NCBI RefSeq assembly: GCF_900112155.1
Contig: NZ_FOKQ01000002.1
Span: 124,001 to 188,000, forward strand
Length of the DNA stretch: 64,000 nucleotides
Source of the DNA: Hominimerdicola alba
Lineage (GTDB): Bacteria > Bacillota > Clostridia > Oscillospirales > Ruminococcaceae
Reading direction: 5' to 3'
Shown here one piece after another: positions 42,408-54,019 of this stretch. The notes beneath the pieces are model-generated. The model made no database searches. It was not told the DNA's origin and worked only from the letters and a program-made list of their open reading frames with translations. Positions within the stretch are counted from its first letter, which is position 1; each line of letters starts with the position of its first letter. The position numbers were made by a program, and so were the translations under genes.

Positions 42408-43412
42408 ATGTCAAACAGCGAATACATCACCGAGAAAAAATATTTCCCGTCCAGCGATACGGGAAAGAAGATATACTATGAGATATACACCAAAAAGGGC
42501 TTGCAGCCAAAGGCTGTGATACAGCTTGTACATGGTATGTGCGAGTACGTGCGCCGCTACCGCGGTTTTGCAAGATGGCTGAACGATAACGGCTATCTGG
42601 TGGTGGGAAATGACCATCTGGGACACGGCATGACTGCCGCTAAGCTGGCTGAGGAAAAGGACGGTGTCATCGACCCAAATGAGAATCAGGAGAGGGGCTT
42701 CATCAGCGAGCGCAAGGGCTGGCAGCACTGTCTGGCGGATATGCACCGTCTCACCAGAATAATGAAAAAGCAGTACCCCGACCTGCCTTACTTCATGTTC
42801 GCCCACAGCATGGGAAGTCTGCTGGGCAGGGCTTATGTTACTTCATATCCCGATGAACTGGACGGTGTTATATTCAGCGGCACAGGTGCGCTGCTGGGTG
42901 TTGAACCTCAGCTGATGCTTTACTTGCAGGGTATCAGAAAAGTAAAGGGCAGCAGATTCAGACCGCCCCTTACGGATAAAGCCATGTTCGGAAAATACGG
43001 CATATACAATTCAAAGTCGGGCAGGGACGGCGGCGGCTGGCTCAACCGCGACGAGGAAGAGCTGAAAAAATATGTTGCCGACCCCTACTGCAATTTCAGC
43101 TTTACGGTGAACGGCTTTGAAAATCTGGTGGGTGTGAACTACTACGTCAACAGGAACAAGTGGTTCGAGGAATACCCCAAAGAGCTCCCCACCTATATAA
43201 TTTCGGGCAGCAAAGACCCTGTGGGCGACTGCGGCAGGGGTGTGCTGAAAGTATACAACAAGCTCCGCCTTTACGATTGCGACGCTGAGATGAAGATATA
43301 CAACGGCGCAAGGCACGAGCTCATCAATGAACTAAACAAAGAGGAGGTATACAGGGACGTACTGGATTTCTATGACGGTATAATGCCCGAAAAAGCAGAG
43401 GGCGAAAGCTGA
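42408..43412 (+). CDS. Alpha/beta hydrolase, monoacylglycerol lipase-like
   Basis: This hydrolase has 334 residues and resembles the serine aminopeptidase/lysophospholipase (Hydrolase_4) group. It shows QLVHGMCEYVRRY with the oxyanion region near residue 42, the nucleophile elbow AHSMGS near 132, the acid Asp in GSKDPVGD and the catalytic His in GARHELINE near 305. There is no signal peptide. GTGAGGAGG precedes the ATG. Its TGA overlaps the presumed comM ATG by one base. The likely substrates are lipid or short esters. Confidence 0.85.
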   Translation: MSNSEYITEKKYFPSSDTGKKIYYEIYTKKGLQPKAVIQLVHGMCEYVRRYRGFARWLNDNGYLVVGNDHLGHGMTAAKLAEEKDGVIDPNENQERGFISERKGWQHCLADMHRLTRIMKKQYPDLPYFMFAHSMGSLLGRAYVTSYPDELDGVIFSGTGALLGVEPQLMLYLQGIRKVKGSRFRPPLTDKAMFGKYGIYNSKSGRDGGGWLNRDEEELKKYVADPYCNFSFTVNGFENLVGVNYYVNRNKWFEEYPKELPTYIISGSKDPVGDCGRGVLKVYNKLRLYDCDAEMKIYNGARHELINELNKEEVYRDVLDFYDGIMPEKAEGES

Positions 43413-44940
43413 TGTGTGCGCGGATAAACAGCCTTGGTCTGCTGGGCTGAATGCTTTTCCCGTGACGGTGGAGATAGAGAGCTCCGAGGGGCTTGAATCC
43501 TTTGATATCGTGGGAATGGCTGATATCTCGGTAAAGGAGAGCCGCGAGAGGATACGCTCGGCTTTCCGCAGCAGCGGCATAAATTTCCCCGAAGCCAGGG
43601 TGCTGGTGAACCTCGCTCCCGCCGATGTTAAAAAGACAGGGGCGGTGCACGACCTTGCCATAGCGGTATCTGTGCTGAGGATAATGGGGATATCCGACAA
43701 CGAGTATATGCAGAAGTCGGTGTTCATAGGCGAAGTTGCGCTGAATGGCGAGATACGTGCTGTTCAGGGTGTTCTTCCCATGACCATAATGGCGAGAGAA
43801 AACGGCATGGACAGGATATTCGTGCCGCTGGACAACCTGCGTGAAGCATCGGTTGTTGAGGGTATTGACTGCATGGGCGTTGGGTCCCTGGGTGAACTGG
43901 TATATCATCTGGCGGGCAAGGCGGAGATAGTTCCCGCACAGCCCTATAAGCCCGAAAAAGTCAGCTGTTACGGCAATCTGGACTTTGCCGATGTCCGCGG
44001 ACAGAGCTTTGCAAAGCGTGCACTGGAAGTTGCGGCGGCGGGCGGTCACAACGTGCTTATGGTGGGTTCTCCGGGCTCGGGCAAATCCATGCTTTCAAAG
44101 CGTATGCCATCGATACTGCCTGCCATGACCTTTGAAGAATCCATCGAGACCACCAAGATACATTCCGTGGCGGGGCATATCGACAAAAATGCACCGCTTA
44201 TAACGGTGAGACCTTTCCGTGCGCCCCACCATACGGTTTCAACAGCTGGTCTTGCAGGGGGCGGAAGCATACCCAAACCCGGGGAGATATCCCTTGCCCA
44301 CAACGGACTGCTGTTCCTTGATGAAATGGCTGAATTTTCAAGAGCTTCGCTGGAGATACTGCGCCAGCCCATCGAAGACCAGCAGGTGACAATATCCCGC
44401 GCTTTCGGCACCATAACCTACCCATGCTCATTTATGCTGATAGGTGCCATGAATCCCTGTCCCTGCGGATATTTCGGGCACCCTACCAGAAAATGCATAT
44501 GCTCACACAAGCAGGTGGTGAACTATCTCAACAAGATAAGCGGACCTCTGCTTGACAGATTCGATGTGCATATCGAAGTCGAGCCTGTTGAGTACGGCGA
44601 CCTGTCATCGCCCCAGAAAGAAGAATCCTCGGCGGCCATAAGGGAGAGGGTGCAGAAAGCCAGAAATATCCAGACAGCGAGATTTGAGGGGACTTCCATA
44701 ACCTGCAACGCGCGGATAACTCCCGACAGACTGCATGAGTACTGTCAGATGACCGATGAAGCGCGGAACACTCTGGGAAAGGTGTTTGATAATCTGGGTC
44801 TTTCGGGACGTGCCTATGACAAGATGATGAAAGTGGCGCGGACGGTGGCTGATATGGATAACAGCGAAATGATAACCGAAGCCCACGTCATGCAGACGGT
44901 GATGTACAGAAGTCTTGACAGAAAATACTGGAATGAGTGA
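43412..44940 (+). CDS. comM: ComM/YifB-family Mg chelatase-like AAA ATPase with an N-terminal frameshift
   Basis: This is an about 510-residue ATPase of the YifB/ComM family; in naturally competent bacteria ComM drives branch migration during transformation. The frame from ATG 43412 reads MCARINSLGLLG, the normal family start, then hits TGA at 43448. The rest of the protein (NAFPVTVEIE... onward) is in the -1 frame. Restoring one base near 43441-43449 joins them. A GTG at 43414 opens the main frame but gives an atypical N-terminus. Walker A GSPGSGKSML and Walker B LLFLDEMAEF are near residues 220 and 305. A zinc-type Cys cluster (CPCGYFG...CIC) is also present, as is usual. Confidence 0.85.
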
Positions 44941-44989
44941 TAAGAATAAGTGCGTTCGCATAAGGGCGGCGCTGATATAGAAGCATTAA

Positions 44990-45028
44990 GCCATGGTATT
45001 TCTGATGCAAAGTCAGAAGTACTATGGC
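44990..45028 (+). terminator. Imperfect hairpin after comM
   Basis: GCCAT...TTCTGA and TCAGAA...ATGGC form a ~39-base imperfect stem-loop followed by GTTTCTATC. It is a weak terminator or a small repeat. Confidence 0.5.
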
Positions 45029-45035
45029 GTTTCTA

Positions 45036-45064
45036 TCGACAGTGCATAGATGACGTGCTATAAT
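45036..45064 (+). promoter_or_regulatory. Sigma-A promoter of the acetyltransferase
   Basis: TCGACA (45036-45041) and TATAAT (45059-45064) have a 17-base spacer, 49 bases before the ATG. Confidence 0.7.
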
Positions 45065-45112
45065 GGTAACTAACATAAACCTGTACCAAATCGAAATTTA
45101 GAGGTGAAAAAC

Positions 45113-45598
45113 ATGATTAAGGAAATTGATCGAAGTGATATACCGAATTGTGTCTCTGTTATTAAAGACAGCTTTATGACTGTTGCTGATGAGTTCGGAT
45201 TCACTTCAGAAAATGCACCCCGATTTACAGCATTCGCTATATCGAACGATAGACTGTACTACCAATTGGATAATGAACATAGAATAATGGTTGCATACTA
45301 TTTGGATAATAAGGTAATAGTTGGATATTATTCCTTACTTTTGCAGGAAGATAATCAATGTGAGCTGAATAACCTAAGTGTCCTTCCCGATTATAGACAT
45401 AATAATATCGGTACCGCATTGTTAGATGATGCTATAATTCGAGCAAAAAAAATGGGGTGCGTTAAAATCAATATCGGAATCGTTGAAGAGAATAAGATAT
45501 TACGAAAATGGTACGAGGATAAAGGCTTTACTCATATTGGCACAATGAAATTCGATTTTTTTCCATTTACTTGCGGCTATATGGTAAAGACATTATAA
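45113..45598 (+). CDS. GNAT-family N-acetyltransferase
   Basis: This acetyltransferase has 161 residues. Motif A LSVLPDYRHNNIGTALLDDAI binds acetyl-CoA, and the C-terminal WYEDKGFTHIGTMKF is typical of GNAT proteins. The acceptor substrate is unknown. The ATG at 45113 follows AGAGGTG; a GTG nine bases upstream lies on the site. The gene is clearly AT-richer than comM and rpoB (many ATA, TTA and AAT codons). It has its own promoter and is followed by strong hairpins, which suggests acquisition from another source. Confidence 0.85.
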   Translation: MIKEIDRSDIPNCVSVIKDSFMTVADEFGFTSENAPRFTAFAISNDRLYYQLDNEHRIMVAYYLDNKVIVGYYSLLLQEDNQCELNNLSVLPDYRHNNIGTALLDDAIIRAKKMGCVKINIGIVEENKILRKWYEDKGFTHIGTMKFDFFPFTCGYMVKTL

Positions 45599-45639
45599 TC
45601 TAAATTATGATTTGTCTTAGCAGTTGTATAAAATACAAT

Positions 45640-45669
45640 GCCCCGAAGCACTTTGAAGTGCTTCGGGGC
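45640..45669. terminator. Perfect 14-bp hairpin after the acetyltransferase
   Basis: GCCCCGAAGCACTT pairs exactly with AAGTGCTTCGGGGC across two bases. Flanking T runs are weak on both strands. Its stem core CCCCGAAG recurs in the tRNA-Arg terminator. Confidence 0.7.
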
Positions 45670-45680
45670 AAAACTTCTAT

Positions 45681-45715
45681 ATGCGTACCCGTCTTAACCT
45701 GCGGACGCATTTTTT
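45681..45715 (+). terminator. Second terminator after the acetyltransferase
   Basis: ATGCGTACCCG pairs with CGGACGCAT, followed by TTTTTT. Confidence 0.65.
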
Positions 45716-46153
45716 GTTGTGGATATCCCATAAATCCACACCGCAGATCTTGTACAAACAAATGTTTTTATATTTTACCCGGACATATTTCTGCAAGAGT
45801 TGTACAAAAACGTACAACTTTTCCGCCCTAAAAGGGTGATGGTAAGAATACCTTTTTTATCGGTCACTGACCGTTTATATAAAGTCTTCCATGCGCACGA
45901 CGCAGGCGGTCGCTTGCTGTAACTACGGTACAAAAAGCGGCATGTGTACTGTATGGGGACACATCTTTAATACAGCATCTTGACAACAGAATAATATCAA
46001 AAGCTATCTACTTACAGAAAATGGATATGTTAACAAAAAATTTACCGTATTTTGTATGAATTGTCATTGTAAAACTTTGAGGCTAGTAGTGTTAAGGTTT
46101 TTGTTAAAAGCGGCGAAAATGGGTCGGGAGGGGGTGGGGTCAATGAAAAAGAC
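45716..46153. other. Gene-free stretch upstream of rpoB with several inverted repeats
   Basis: No coding sequence is supported. It holds TGTGGAT/ATCCACA (45718-45740), GTTGTAC/GTACAAC (45799-45818) with a further TTGTACAAA near 45750, CGGTCA/TGACCG near 45862, and ATGTGT/ACACAT near 45945. The TTGTACAA sites could be operator-like. The stretch just upstream of the rpoB promoter is G-rich (GGGAGGGGGTGGGG at about 46126). Confidence 0.45.
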
Positions 46154-46182
46154 TTGACAAGGAGAAAAGTCTGTGATATAAT
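46154..46182 (+). promoter_or_regulatory. Strong sigma-A promoter of rpoBC
   Basis: Consensus TTGACA (46154-46159) and consensus TATAAT (46177-46182) have a 17-base spacer. The leader to rpoB is about 155 bases and is predicted to be untranslated. Confidence 0.88.
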
Positions 46183-46345
46183 TTTATACTGTATCATAAT
46201 GGAACATTACGCCTGAAAAAGTGCTAAAACAGGGCAAAGTTCCAGTTTGTGAAGTGCTTCTTCATCCCGTGTCAAGAGGGTGAAAAACACGGTTTTACAA
46301 AACGTTCACAAAGTTATCGAAATAAATTAAGGAGTGATCGAGCCT

Positions 46346-49300
46346 ATGGTTAATGTCAAGGACGTAAGACTTGGTAAGAATACCAGAAAAAGCTTTGCCA
46401 AGATCAACGAAGTCCTGGAAATGCCTAACCTCATCGAGGTGCAGAAGAACTCGTATCAGTGGTTTCTGGACGAGGGACTCAAGGAGGTTTTCAGAGATGT
46501 TTCGTCGATCACAGATTACAACGGTAATCTGGAGCTGACTTTCGTTGGATACCGCTTTGATGAAAATTCAAAGTATACCATCGCAGAGTGCAAGGCAAGA
46601 GATGCAACGTACGCTGTTCCCCTGAGAGTTACCGCAAGACTGAACAATCTCGAAACAGGAGAGATCAAGGAGTCAGAGGTCTTTATGGGCGAGTTCCCTA
46701 AGATGACCGACAGCGGTACCTTCGTTATCAACGGTGCAGAGCGTGTTATCGTATCTCAGCTGGTACGTTCTCCCGGTGTTTATTATGCCTTTGATAAGGA
46801 CAAGACCGGTAAGGATCTGTTCAAGACCACCGTTATACCTAACAGAGGTGCATGGCTCGAGTATGAAATGGACTCGAACGATGTCGTTTATGTCCGTATA
46901 GATAAGAACAGAAAGATCCCGATAACCACATTTATCCGTGCTCTCGGCTTTGGTACAAATGAGGAGATCGAGGCTACTTTCGGTGTTGACGAGAGACTGA
47001 CCCAGACCATCATGCAGAAGGATCAGACCGCTAACCGCGAAGAAGCTCTGCTGCAGGTATACCAGAAGCTCCGTCCCGGCGAGCCTCCCACGGTAGAGTC
47101 CTCTGAGACACATCTGAACAATCTGTTCTTCGATGCAAAGAGATATGACCTGTCGAGATTCGGCAGATACAAGTACAACAAGAAGCTGGGCGTAGGCTCC
47201 AGACTTGTTGGCCATAAGATAACAAGACCCGTTATAGCTCCCATGACAGGCGAAGTTCTGGCAGAAGAGGGCGACCTCATCAGCTACGAGAAGGCTATGG
47301 AGATCGAGACTGCGGGTGTTAAGGAAGCTTATGTTACCGTCGAGGTAAAGGAGTACGAGACTGCTCCCACAGGCGAGACCATCACCAGAATGGTGGACAA
47401 GGAAGTAAAGATCATAGGCAGCGGCATGGTTGATATGCAGGCTTATGTTGACTTTGATCCTGCTGAGTGCGGCATCAACGAGAAGGTAAGCTTCGCAGTG
47501 CTGAGAGAAATCCTCGAAAGCACCGATGATCCCGAGGAGATCAAGGAAGAGATCAGGAACAGAGGCGATGACCTGGTTCCCAAGCACATCGTTATCGATG
47601 ATATCGTAGCTACTATCTCCTACTTCCTCAATCTGTGCGACGGCGTTGGCGATGTTGATGATATCGACCACCTGGGCAACAGACGTATCCGTTCCGTAGG
47701 CGAGCTGCTGCAGAACCAGTTCCGCATCGGCTTCACCAGAATGGAAAGAGTTATCCGTGAGAGAATGAATATCCAGTCGCAGGACAGCGAGGTAATCACT
47801 CCTACTGCACTGATAAATATAAGACCCATCACTGCGGCTATCAGAGAGTTCTTCGGTTCTTCTCCTCTGTCACAGTTCATGGATCAGAACAACCCTCTTG
47901 CTGAGCTGACTCACAAGAGAAGACTTTCCGCCCTGGGTCCCGGAGGTCTGTCGAGAGACAGAGCCGGATTCGAGGTTCGTGACGTTCACTATACACACTA
48001 CGGCAGAATGTGCCCTATCGAGACTCCTGAAGGACCTAACATCGGTCTGATCTCCTATCTGGCATCATTCGCAAGAATAAACAAGTACGGCTTCATCGAG
48101 GCTCCTTACAGAAGAGTTGACAAGGAGACAGGCGTTGTTACCGACGAGGTAGTATATATGACTGCCGATGTCGAGGACAACTTCATGGTAGCTCAGGCAA
48201 ACGAGCCCCTGACCGAAGACCACAAGTTCGCAAGACCTAAGGTAAACGGCAGATACAGAGACCAGATCCTTGAGATCGAGAACAGCAAGATCGACTTCAT
48301 GGACGTATCTCCTAAGATGGTCGTTTCCGTCGCTACAGCTTGTATCCCCTTCCTGGAGAACGATGACGCGAACCGTGCGCTGATGGGATCGAACATGCAG
48401 AGGCAGGCTGTGCCGCTGCTGAAGACCGAGTCTCCTATCGTTGGTACAGGTATGGAGTACAAGGCTTGTATCGACTCCGGTGTTGCAGTGGTTTCCACCA
48501 AGGCAGGTGTTGTTGAAAGCGTTGACGCTGACAAGATCGTTATCCGCGAGGACGACGGCAATATGCACACCTACGAGCTGACCAAGTTCAAGAGATCCAA
48601 CGCAGGTACCTGCACAAACCAGAGACCTATCGTTGACAAGGGCGAGCGCATCGAGGCTCACCAGATAATCGGTGACGGCCCCGCTACTTCCAACGGCGAG
48701 CTTTCACTTGGTAAGAACGCACTCATCGGCTTCATGACCTGGGAAGGTTACAACTACGAGGACGCCGTTCTGCTGAACGAGAACCTTGTAAAGCAGGATA
48801 AGTACACATCTATCCACATCGAAGACCTTGAGACCGAAGCAAGAGATACCAAGCTGGGACCTGAGGAGATCACAAGAGATATCCCCAACGTTGGCGATGA
48901 CGCTCTGAAGGATCTGGACGAGAACGGTATCATCAGAATAGGTGCTGAGGTCCGCTCGGGCGATATCCTCGTTGGTAAGGTAACACCTAAGGGCGAGACC
49001 GAGCTGACTGCCGAGGAAAGACTGCTGAGAGCGATCTTCGGTGAAAAGGCAAGAGAAGTAAGGGATAACTCCCTGAAGGTACCTCACGGCGAAGCAGGTA
49101 CTATTATAGAAGTAAGAGTATTTACAAGGGATAACTGCGATGAGCTTTCTCCCGGAGTAAATATGCTGGTAAGATGCTACATCGCACAGAAGAGAAAGAT
49201 CTCTGTCGGCGATAAGATGGCGGGTCGTCACGGTAACAAGGGTGTCGTTTCACGTATACTCCCTCAGGAGGATATGCCTTTCCTGGAAGACGGTACTCCT

Positions 49301-50251
49301 CTGGATATCTGTCTGAACCCCCTGGGCGTGCCTTCACGTATGAATATCGGTCAGGTTCTTGAAGTTCATCTGGGTATGGCTGCAAAGGCACTTGGCTGGA
49401 AGATAATGACCCCTGTATTCGACGGCGCACACGAGTCTGATATCCGTGAGTGCTTCAAGATGGCTCAGCAGAACTATCTCGAGCACAAGGATGACGACTT
49501 CGAGATACACCCCATGGATGAGGTCATCAACCCCAACGCACTGAGCATGAGCGAGGACGGTAAGTTCACCGTATACGACGGCAGAACAGGTGAGAAGTTC
49601 GATAACCGCGTTACTGTTGGTTATATGTACTACCTCAAGCTCCACCACCTCGTTGACGATAAGATACACGCACGTTCCGTTGGTCCTTACTCACTGGTAA
49701 CACAGCAGCCTCTCGGCGGTAAGGCTCAGTTCGGCGGCCAGCGTTTCGGTGAGATGGAAGTTTGGGCTCTGGAAGCTTACGGCGCAGCTTATACTCTGCA
49801 GGAGATACTGACCGTTAAGTCGGACGACCTGAACGGACGTGTCAAGACCTACGAGGCTATCGTTAAGGGTCAGAACGTTCCTAACCCCGGCGTGCCCGAG
49901 GCGTTCAAGGTACTTATCAAGGAACTGCAGTCCCTGTGCCTTGATATCAAGGTTCTCAATATCAATAACGAAGAGATCGACCTCAAGCAGAAGTTCGATG
50001 ATGATGACGATCTCATTCCTACACACTACGCTGATGACAATACCAAGATGTCCGCAGAGAGCGAAGACTTCGGCGACGGTTTCGGCGCTGAGGACGAGGA
50101 CGGTACTTCCGAACTCGACCGCGGTGATCTTGACGATTACGGCAGCAGCGGCAGCGACGATTACGACTACGGCGACGGCGACGAGGGAGACGACGATTAT
50201 CTCCACGACAGCTACACCGGTGACGTTGATGAGGACGATCTGTTTGAATAA
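46346..50251 (+). CDS. rpoB: DNA-directed RNA polymerase subunit beta
   Basis: This protein has 1301 residues. It starts at ATG 46346 ([10 protein letters not shown]), the usual clostridial N-terminus; AAGGAG is 11 bases upstream, and the in-frame GTG at 46334 abuts it. The rifampicin cluster reads [20 protein letters not shown], with Pro at residue 507 where E. coli has Gln510. The flexible-loop and switch regions are intact ([25 protein letters not shown]). The last ~80 residues after [15 protein letters not shown] are an Asp/Glu/Gly/Tyr-rich tail beyond the conserved end. rplKAJL are not upstream, as they would be in many genomes. Confidence 0.97.
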   Translation: MVNVKDVRLGKNTRKSFAKINEVLEMPNLIEVQKNSYQWFLDEGLKEVFRDVSSITDYNGNLELTFVGYRFDENSKYTIAECKARDATYAVPLRVTARLNNLETGEIKESEVFMGEFPKMTDSGTFVINGAERVIVSQLVRSPGVYYAFDKDKTGKDLFKTTVIPNRGAWLEYEMDSNDVVYVRIDKNRKIPITTFIRALGFGTNEEIEATFGVDERLTQTIMQKDQTANREEALLQVYQKLRPGEPPTVESSETHLNNLFFDAKRYDLSRFGRYKYNKKLGVGSRLVGHKITRPVIAPMTGEVLAEEGDLISYEKAMEIETAGVKEAYVTVEVKEYETAPTGETITRMVDKEVKIIGSGMVDMQAYVDFDPAECGINEKVSFAVLREILESTDDPEEIKEEIRNRGDDLVPKHIVIDDIVATISYFLNLCDGVGDVDDIDHLGNRRIRSVGELLQNQFRIGFTRMERVIRERMNIQSQDSEVITPTALINIRPITAAIREFFGSSPLSQFMDQNNPLAELTHKRRLSALGPGGLSRDRAGFEVRDVHYTHYGRMCPIETPEGPNIGLISYLASFARINKYGFIEAPYRRVDKETGVVTDEVVYMTADVEDNFMVAQANEPLTEDHKFARPKVNGRYRDQILEIENSKIDFMDVSPKMVVSVATACIPFLENDDANRALMGSNMQRQAVPLLKTESPIVGTGMEYKACIDSGVAVVSTKAGVVESVDADKIVIREDDGNMHTYELTKFKRSNAGTCTNQRPIVDKGERIEAHQIIGDGPATSNGELSLGKNALIGFMTWEGYNYEDAVLLNENLVKQDKYTSIHIEDLETEARDTKLGPEEITRDIPNVGDDALKDLDENGIIRIGAEVRSGDILVGKVTPKGETELTAEERLLRAIFGEKAREVRDNSLKVPHGEAGTIIEVRVFTRDNCDELSPGVNMLVRCYIAQKRKISVGDKMAGRHGNKGVVSRILPQEDMPFLEDGTPLDICLNPLGVPSRMNIGQVLEVHLGMAAKALGWKIMTPVFDGAHESDIRECFKMAQQNYLEHKDDDFEIHPMDEVINPNALSMSEDGKFTVYDGRTGEKFDNRVTVGYMYYLKLHHLVDDKIHARSVGPYSLVTQQPLGGKAQFGGQRFGEMEVWALEAYGAAYTLQEILTVKSDDLNGRVKTYEAIVKGQNVPNPGVPEAFKVLIKELQSLCLDIKVLNINNEEIDLKQKFDDDDDLIPTHYADDNTKMSAESEDFGDGFGAEDEDGTSELDRGDLDDYGSSGSDDYDYGDGDEGDDDYLHDSYTGDVDEDDLFE

Positions 50252-50362
50252 AACAGGAAACGTCCATGTACGACAATAATTAATCATTGGTAAACAGGAC
50301 AAGAGGCACAGGGTGTCTCTTGGTCCGGTTTCAACTTCTAAATAAAGGAAGGGGTATCGCTG

Positions 50363-53300
50363 TTGGATTTTAATGTATTTGAATCAATAAAGATCGGACT
50401 GGCATCTCCCGAAAAGATCAGAGAATGGTCTTACGGTGAGGTAACAAGACCCGAAACCATAAACTACCGTACACAGAAACCCGAAAAGGACGGTCTTTTC
50501 TGCGAAAGGATATTCGGACCACACAAGGACTGGGAGTGTCACTGCGGTAAGTATAAGAAGATACGCTTCAAAGGCAAGATATGCGAGCGCTGCGGCGTTG
50601 AGGTAACAAGGGCTAAGGTAAGACGTGAGAGAATGGGTCACATCGAGCTGGCTGCACCTGTATCCCATATCTGGTACTTCAAGGGCACACCCTCCCGTAT
50701 CGGACAGATGCTGGAGATCTCTCAGAAGAGACTTGAAGAAGTGCTCTATTTCACAAAGTATGTAGTTATCGACCCCGGCAACACCGATCTTGAAAAGGGC
50801 AAGCTGCTTACCGAGCAGGAGTATAACGATCTGCTGGTAAAGTATGACGAGAGCGATTTCAAGGCAGGCATGGGTGCTGAGGCTATCAAGCAGCTGCTGG
50901 AGGAGATCGACCTCGATAAGCTTTCCGAAGAACTGAAGGAGGAGCTGAAAGAGCTGCCCGCAGGTCAGAAGAAGATCAAGCTGCTGAAGAGACTTGAGAT
51001 CGTTGAGGCATTCAGGGTATCAGGCAACAGACCTGAGTGGATGATACTGGACGTTGTTCCCGTTATCCCCCCCGATATCAGACCTATGGTTATGCTGGAC
51101 GGCGGCAGATATGCTACCTCCGACCTGAACGACCTCTACAGAAGAGTTATAAACAGAAACAACCGTCTCAAGAGAATGCTGGAACTCGAAGCTCCCGATA
51201 TCATCGTGAGAAACGAGAAGAGAATGCTCCAGGAGGCTGTTGACGCGCTGATAGACAACGGCAGACACGGCAGACCTGTTACAGGTCCGAACAACAGGGC
51301 ATTCAAGTCCCTTTCGGATATGCTTAAAGGTAAGCAGGGACGTTTCCGTCAGAACCTGCTGGGTAAGCGTGTTGACTACTCGGGACGTTCCGTTATCGTC
51401 GTAGGCCCTGAGCTGAAGATGTATCAGTGCGGTCTGCCTAAGGAGATGGCACTGGAACTGTTCAAGCCCTTCGTAATGAAGAGACTGGTTGACACAAATC
51501 CTCAGATAAATATAAAGAGCGCAAGAAAAGCAGTCGAGAGAGCACGCCCCGAGGTTTGGGATGCTCTGGAGAACGTAATTCAGGGTCACCCTGTAATGCT
51601 GAACCGTGCGCCTACACTGCACAGACTGGGTATCCAGGCATTCGAGCCTATACTCGTTGAGGGCAGAGCTATCAAGCTGCACCCTCTGGTATGTACAGCG
51701 TTCAACGCCGACTTCGATGGCGACCAGATGGCTGTGCATCTGCCTATATCCGTTGAGGCACAGGCTGAGGCTAGATTCCTCATGCTGGCTGCCAACAACC
51801 TGCTGAAACCTTCCGACGGACGTCCTGTGGCTGTTCCTTCTCAGGATATGCTGCTGGGTTCCTACTACCTGACTCTCCAGAAGACAGGCGAGCCCGGTGA
51901 GGGCAAGGTGTTCAGAGATGTCAACGAGGCTATCATGGCTTATGATAACCACGATGTAACTCTCCACGCTGCCATCAAGGTAAGGATCACCCGTCAGATA
52001 GGCGAAAAGACCGTATCCAAGATCATCGATGCCACCGTCGGCAGACTTATCTTCAACTCCATCATTCCTCAGAATCTTGGCTATGTTGACAGAACAAGCT
52101 CCGAGAAGCAGTTCGACCTGGAAGTTAACTTCCTGGTTAAGAAGAAGCAGCTGGGCGACATCATCGACAGATGTATACAGAGACACGGTACTACAACTAC
52201 TTCCGAGGTTCTTGATAACATCAAGGCACTGGGCTATAAGTACTCCACCAAGTCTGCCATCACCGTTGCGGTATGCGACGCTGATATCCCCGCTTCCAAG
52301 AAGGATATCCTCGCAGAAGCTGACGCTCTGGTTGAAAAGGTAGACAAGCAGTACAAGAGAGGTTATATCTCCAGAGAAGAGAAGTCCAAGAAGTTCATCG
52401 AAATCTGGAACGCAGCTACCGATAAGGTAACAGACGCACTGAAAGCAAGCTACGACACCGAGCACAATCCTATCCATATGATGGCGGACTCCGGTGCCCG
52501 TGGTTCGATAAACCAGATCAGACAGCTGGCAGGTATGCGTGGACTGATCGCAAATACATCAGGTTCTACCATCGAGATGCCTATCAGGGCTAACTATCGT
52601 GAGGGTCTGAACATACTGGAATACTTCATCTCCTCCCGAGGCGCTCGTAAGGGTCTGGCTGATACCGCTTTGCGTACCGCTGACTCGGGTTACCTGACAA
52701 GACGTCTTGTTGACGTTTCTCAGGACGTTATCATCAGACACAAGGATTGCGGTACTACTATCGGTATCGAGATATTCGATATCAAGAACGGCAACGAAAT
52801 GATCGAGCCTCTCAGCGAGAGACTTGTGGGCAGATACCTTGTTGAATCCCTCAAGGATCCCAAGACAGGCGAGCTGATCTGCTCCAAGGATAAGCTGATA
52901 AGCGAGCATGACGCTTCCAAGATCGTTGCTGCACTGGAAGAAGAGGGCAAGACCTCTATCCAGATCAGATCGGTACTGCAGTGTAAGGCAAGAAACGGCG
53001 TCTGCGCTAAGTGCTACGGTGCAAACCTGGCTAACGGCAGCGTTGTTCAGGTCGGTGAAGCTGTCGGCGTTATCTCCGCACAGTCCATCGGTGAGCCCGG
53101 TACACAGCTGACCATGAGAACATTCCATACCGGTGGTATCGCATCGGCAGAAGATATCACACAGGGTCTTCCCCGTGTCGAGGAACTGTTCGAGTCCAGA
53201 AAGCCCAAGGGTGCAGCTATCATCTCCAAGATCGGCGGCGTAGTTCGCATCGAGGAAATCAAGAAGACCAAGCAGATCACCGTAACCGAGGATATCATTC

Positions 53301-53950
53301 CCAACGGACGCATCGAGCCCGCATTCGAGACTTATCCTATACCTTACGGCTATAAGATCAGAGTAAGAGACGGTCAGACCGTTATACCCGGTGAGCCTCT
53401 CACCGAGGGTTCCATCAACCCTGCTGATATACTGGCTGTTAACGGCGAAAAGGCTGTACAGAACTACATCATCACCGAAGTTCAGAAGGTTTACCGTCTG
53501 CAGGGTGTTGATATCAACGATAAGCATATCGAAGTTATCGTTCGCCAGATGATGAGAAAAGTCAAGATCGACGATCCAGGTTCAAGCTACAGACTCCCCG
53601 GCGAGCTGGTTGACAAGTACGAAGTTGACAGGATAAACGAAGAGATACAGCAGCAGATCGATGCTGGCGACGAGAGCGCAAGACTCATCACAACTCTGCC
53701 TGTTCTCCAGGGTATCACCAAGGCTTCAAGCTACTCCGACAGCTTCCTGTCCGCAGCGTCCTTCCAGGAGACCACAAAGGCTCTTACAGACGCAGCTATC
53801 AGGGGCAAGACCGATAAGCTCCAGGGTCTTAAGGAGAACGTTATCATCGGTAAGCTCATACCCGCAGGTACAGGTATGGACGTTTACAACAAGGTTGAGA
53901 TCGTCAAGAACGAAAGCAGCGCACACACTGCGCCTGAGTCGTTCATCTGA
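50363..53950 (+). CDS. rpoC: DNA-directed RNA polymerase subunit beta'
   Basis: This protein has 1195 residues. The N-terminal zinc finger is [20 protein letters not shown]. The catalytic Mg site is [12 protein letters not shown] near residue 450, followed by the bridge-helix and trigger-loop regions ([18 protein letters not shown]). A second zinc site is [13 protein letters not shown]. The start is TTG 50363 preceded by [20 protein letters not shown] is the expected start. It follows rpoB by 111 bases, long enough for a leader but with no promoter seen. It ends before a bidirectional terminator. Confidence 0.97.
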   Translation: MDFNVFESIKIGLASPEKIREWSYGEVTRPETINYRTQKPEKDGLFCERIFGPHKDWECHCGKYKKIRFKGKICERCGVEVTRAKVRRERMGHIELAAPVSHIWYFKGTPSRIGQMLEISQKRLEEVLYFTKYVVIDPGNTDLEKGKLLTEQEYNDLLVKYDESDFKAGMGAEAIKQLLEEIDLDKLSEELKEELKELPAGQKKIKLLKRLEIVEAFRVSGNRPEWMILDVVPVIPPDIRPMVMLDGGRYATSDLNDLYRRVINRNNRLKRMLELEAPDIIVRNEKRMLQEAVDALIDNGRHGRPVTGPNNRAFKSLSDMLKGKQGRFRQNLLGKRVDYSGRSVIVVGPELKMYQCGLPKEMALELFKPFVMKRLVDTNPQINIKSARKAVERARPEVWDALENVIQGHPVMLNRAPTLHRLGIQAFEPILVEGRAIKLHPLVCTAFNADFDGDQMAVHLPISVEAQAEARFLMLAANNLLKPSDGRPVAVPSQDMLLGSYYLTLQKTGEPGEGKVFRDVNEAIMAYDNHDVTLHAAIKVRITRQIGEKTVSKIIDATVGRLIFNSIIPQNLGYVDRTSSEKQFDLEVNFLVKKKQLGDIIDRCIQRHGTTTTSEVLDNIKALGYKYSTKSAITVAVCDADIPASKKDILAEADALVEKVDKQYKRGYISREEKSKKFIEIWNAATDKVTDALKASYDTEHNPIHMMADSGARGSINQIRQLAGMRGLIANTSGSTIEMPIRANYREGLNILEYFISSRGARKGLADTALRTADSGYLTRRLVDVSQDVIIRHKDCGTTIGIEIFDIKNGNEMIEPLSERLVGRYLVESLKDPKTGELICSKDKLISEHDASKIVAALEEEGKTSIQIRSVLQCKARNGVCAKCYGANLANGSVVQVGEAVGVISAQSIGEPGTQLTMRTFHTGGIASAEDITQGLPRVEELFESRKPKGAAIISKIGGVVRIEEIKKTKQITVTEDIIPNGRIEPAFETYPIPYGYKIRVRDGQTVIPGEPLTEGSINPADILAVNGEKAVQNYIITEVQKVYRLQGVDINDKHIEVIVRQMMRKVKIDDPGSSYRLPGELVDKYEVDRINEEIQQQIDAGDESARLITTLPVLQGITKASSYSDSFLSAASFQETTKALTDAAIRGKTDKLQGLKENVIIGKLIPAGTGMDVYNKVEIVKNESSAHTAPESFI

Positions 53951-53975
53951 TAGGTACTCGGCTAAACTGTATAAA

Positions 53976-54014
53976 AAGTGCAGCTCTTTGATGAAAACTC
54001 AAAGAGCTGCTTTT
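53976..54014. terminator. Bidirectional terminator between rpoC and the serine hydrolase
   Basis: A 12-bp perfect stem GCAGCTCTTTGA/TCAAAGAGCTGC is followed by TTTTG on plus and by ACTTTTTAT on minus. Confidence 0.85.
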
Positions 54015-54019
54015 GTATA

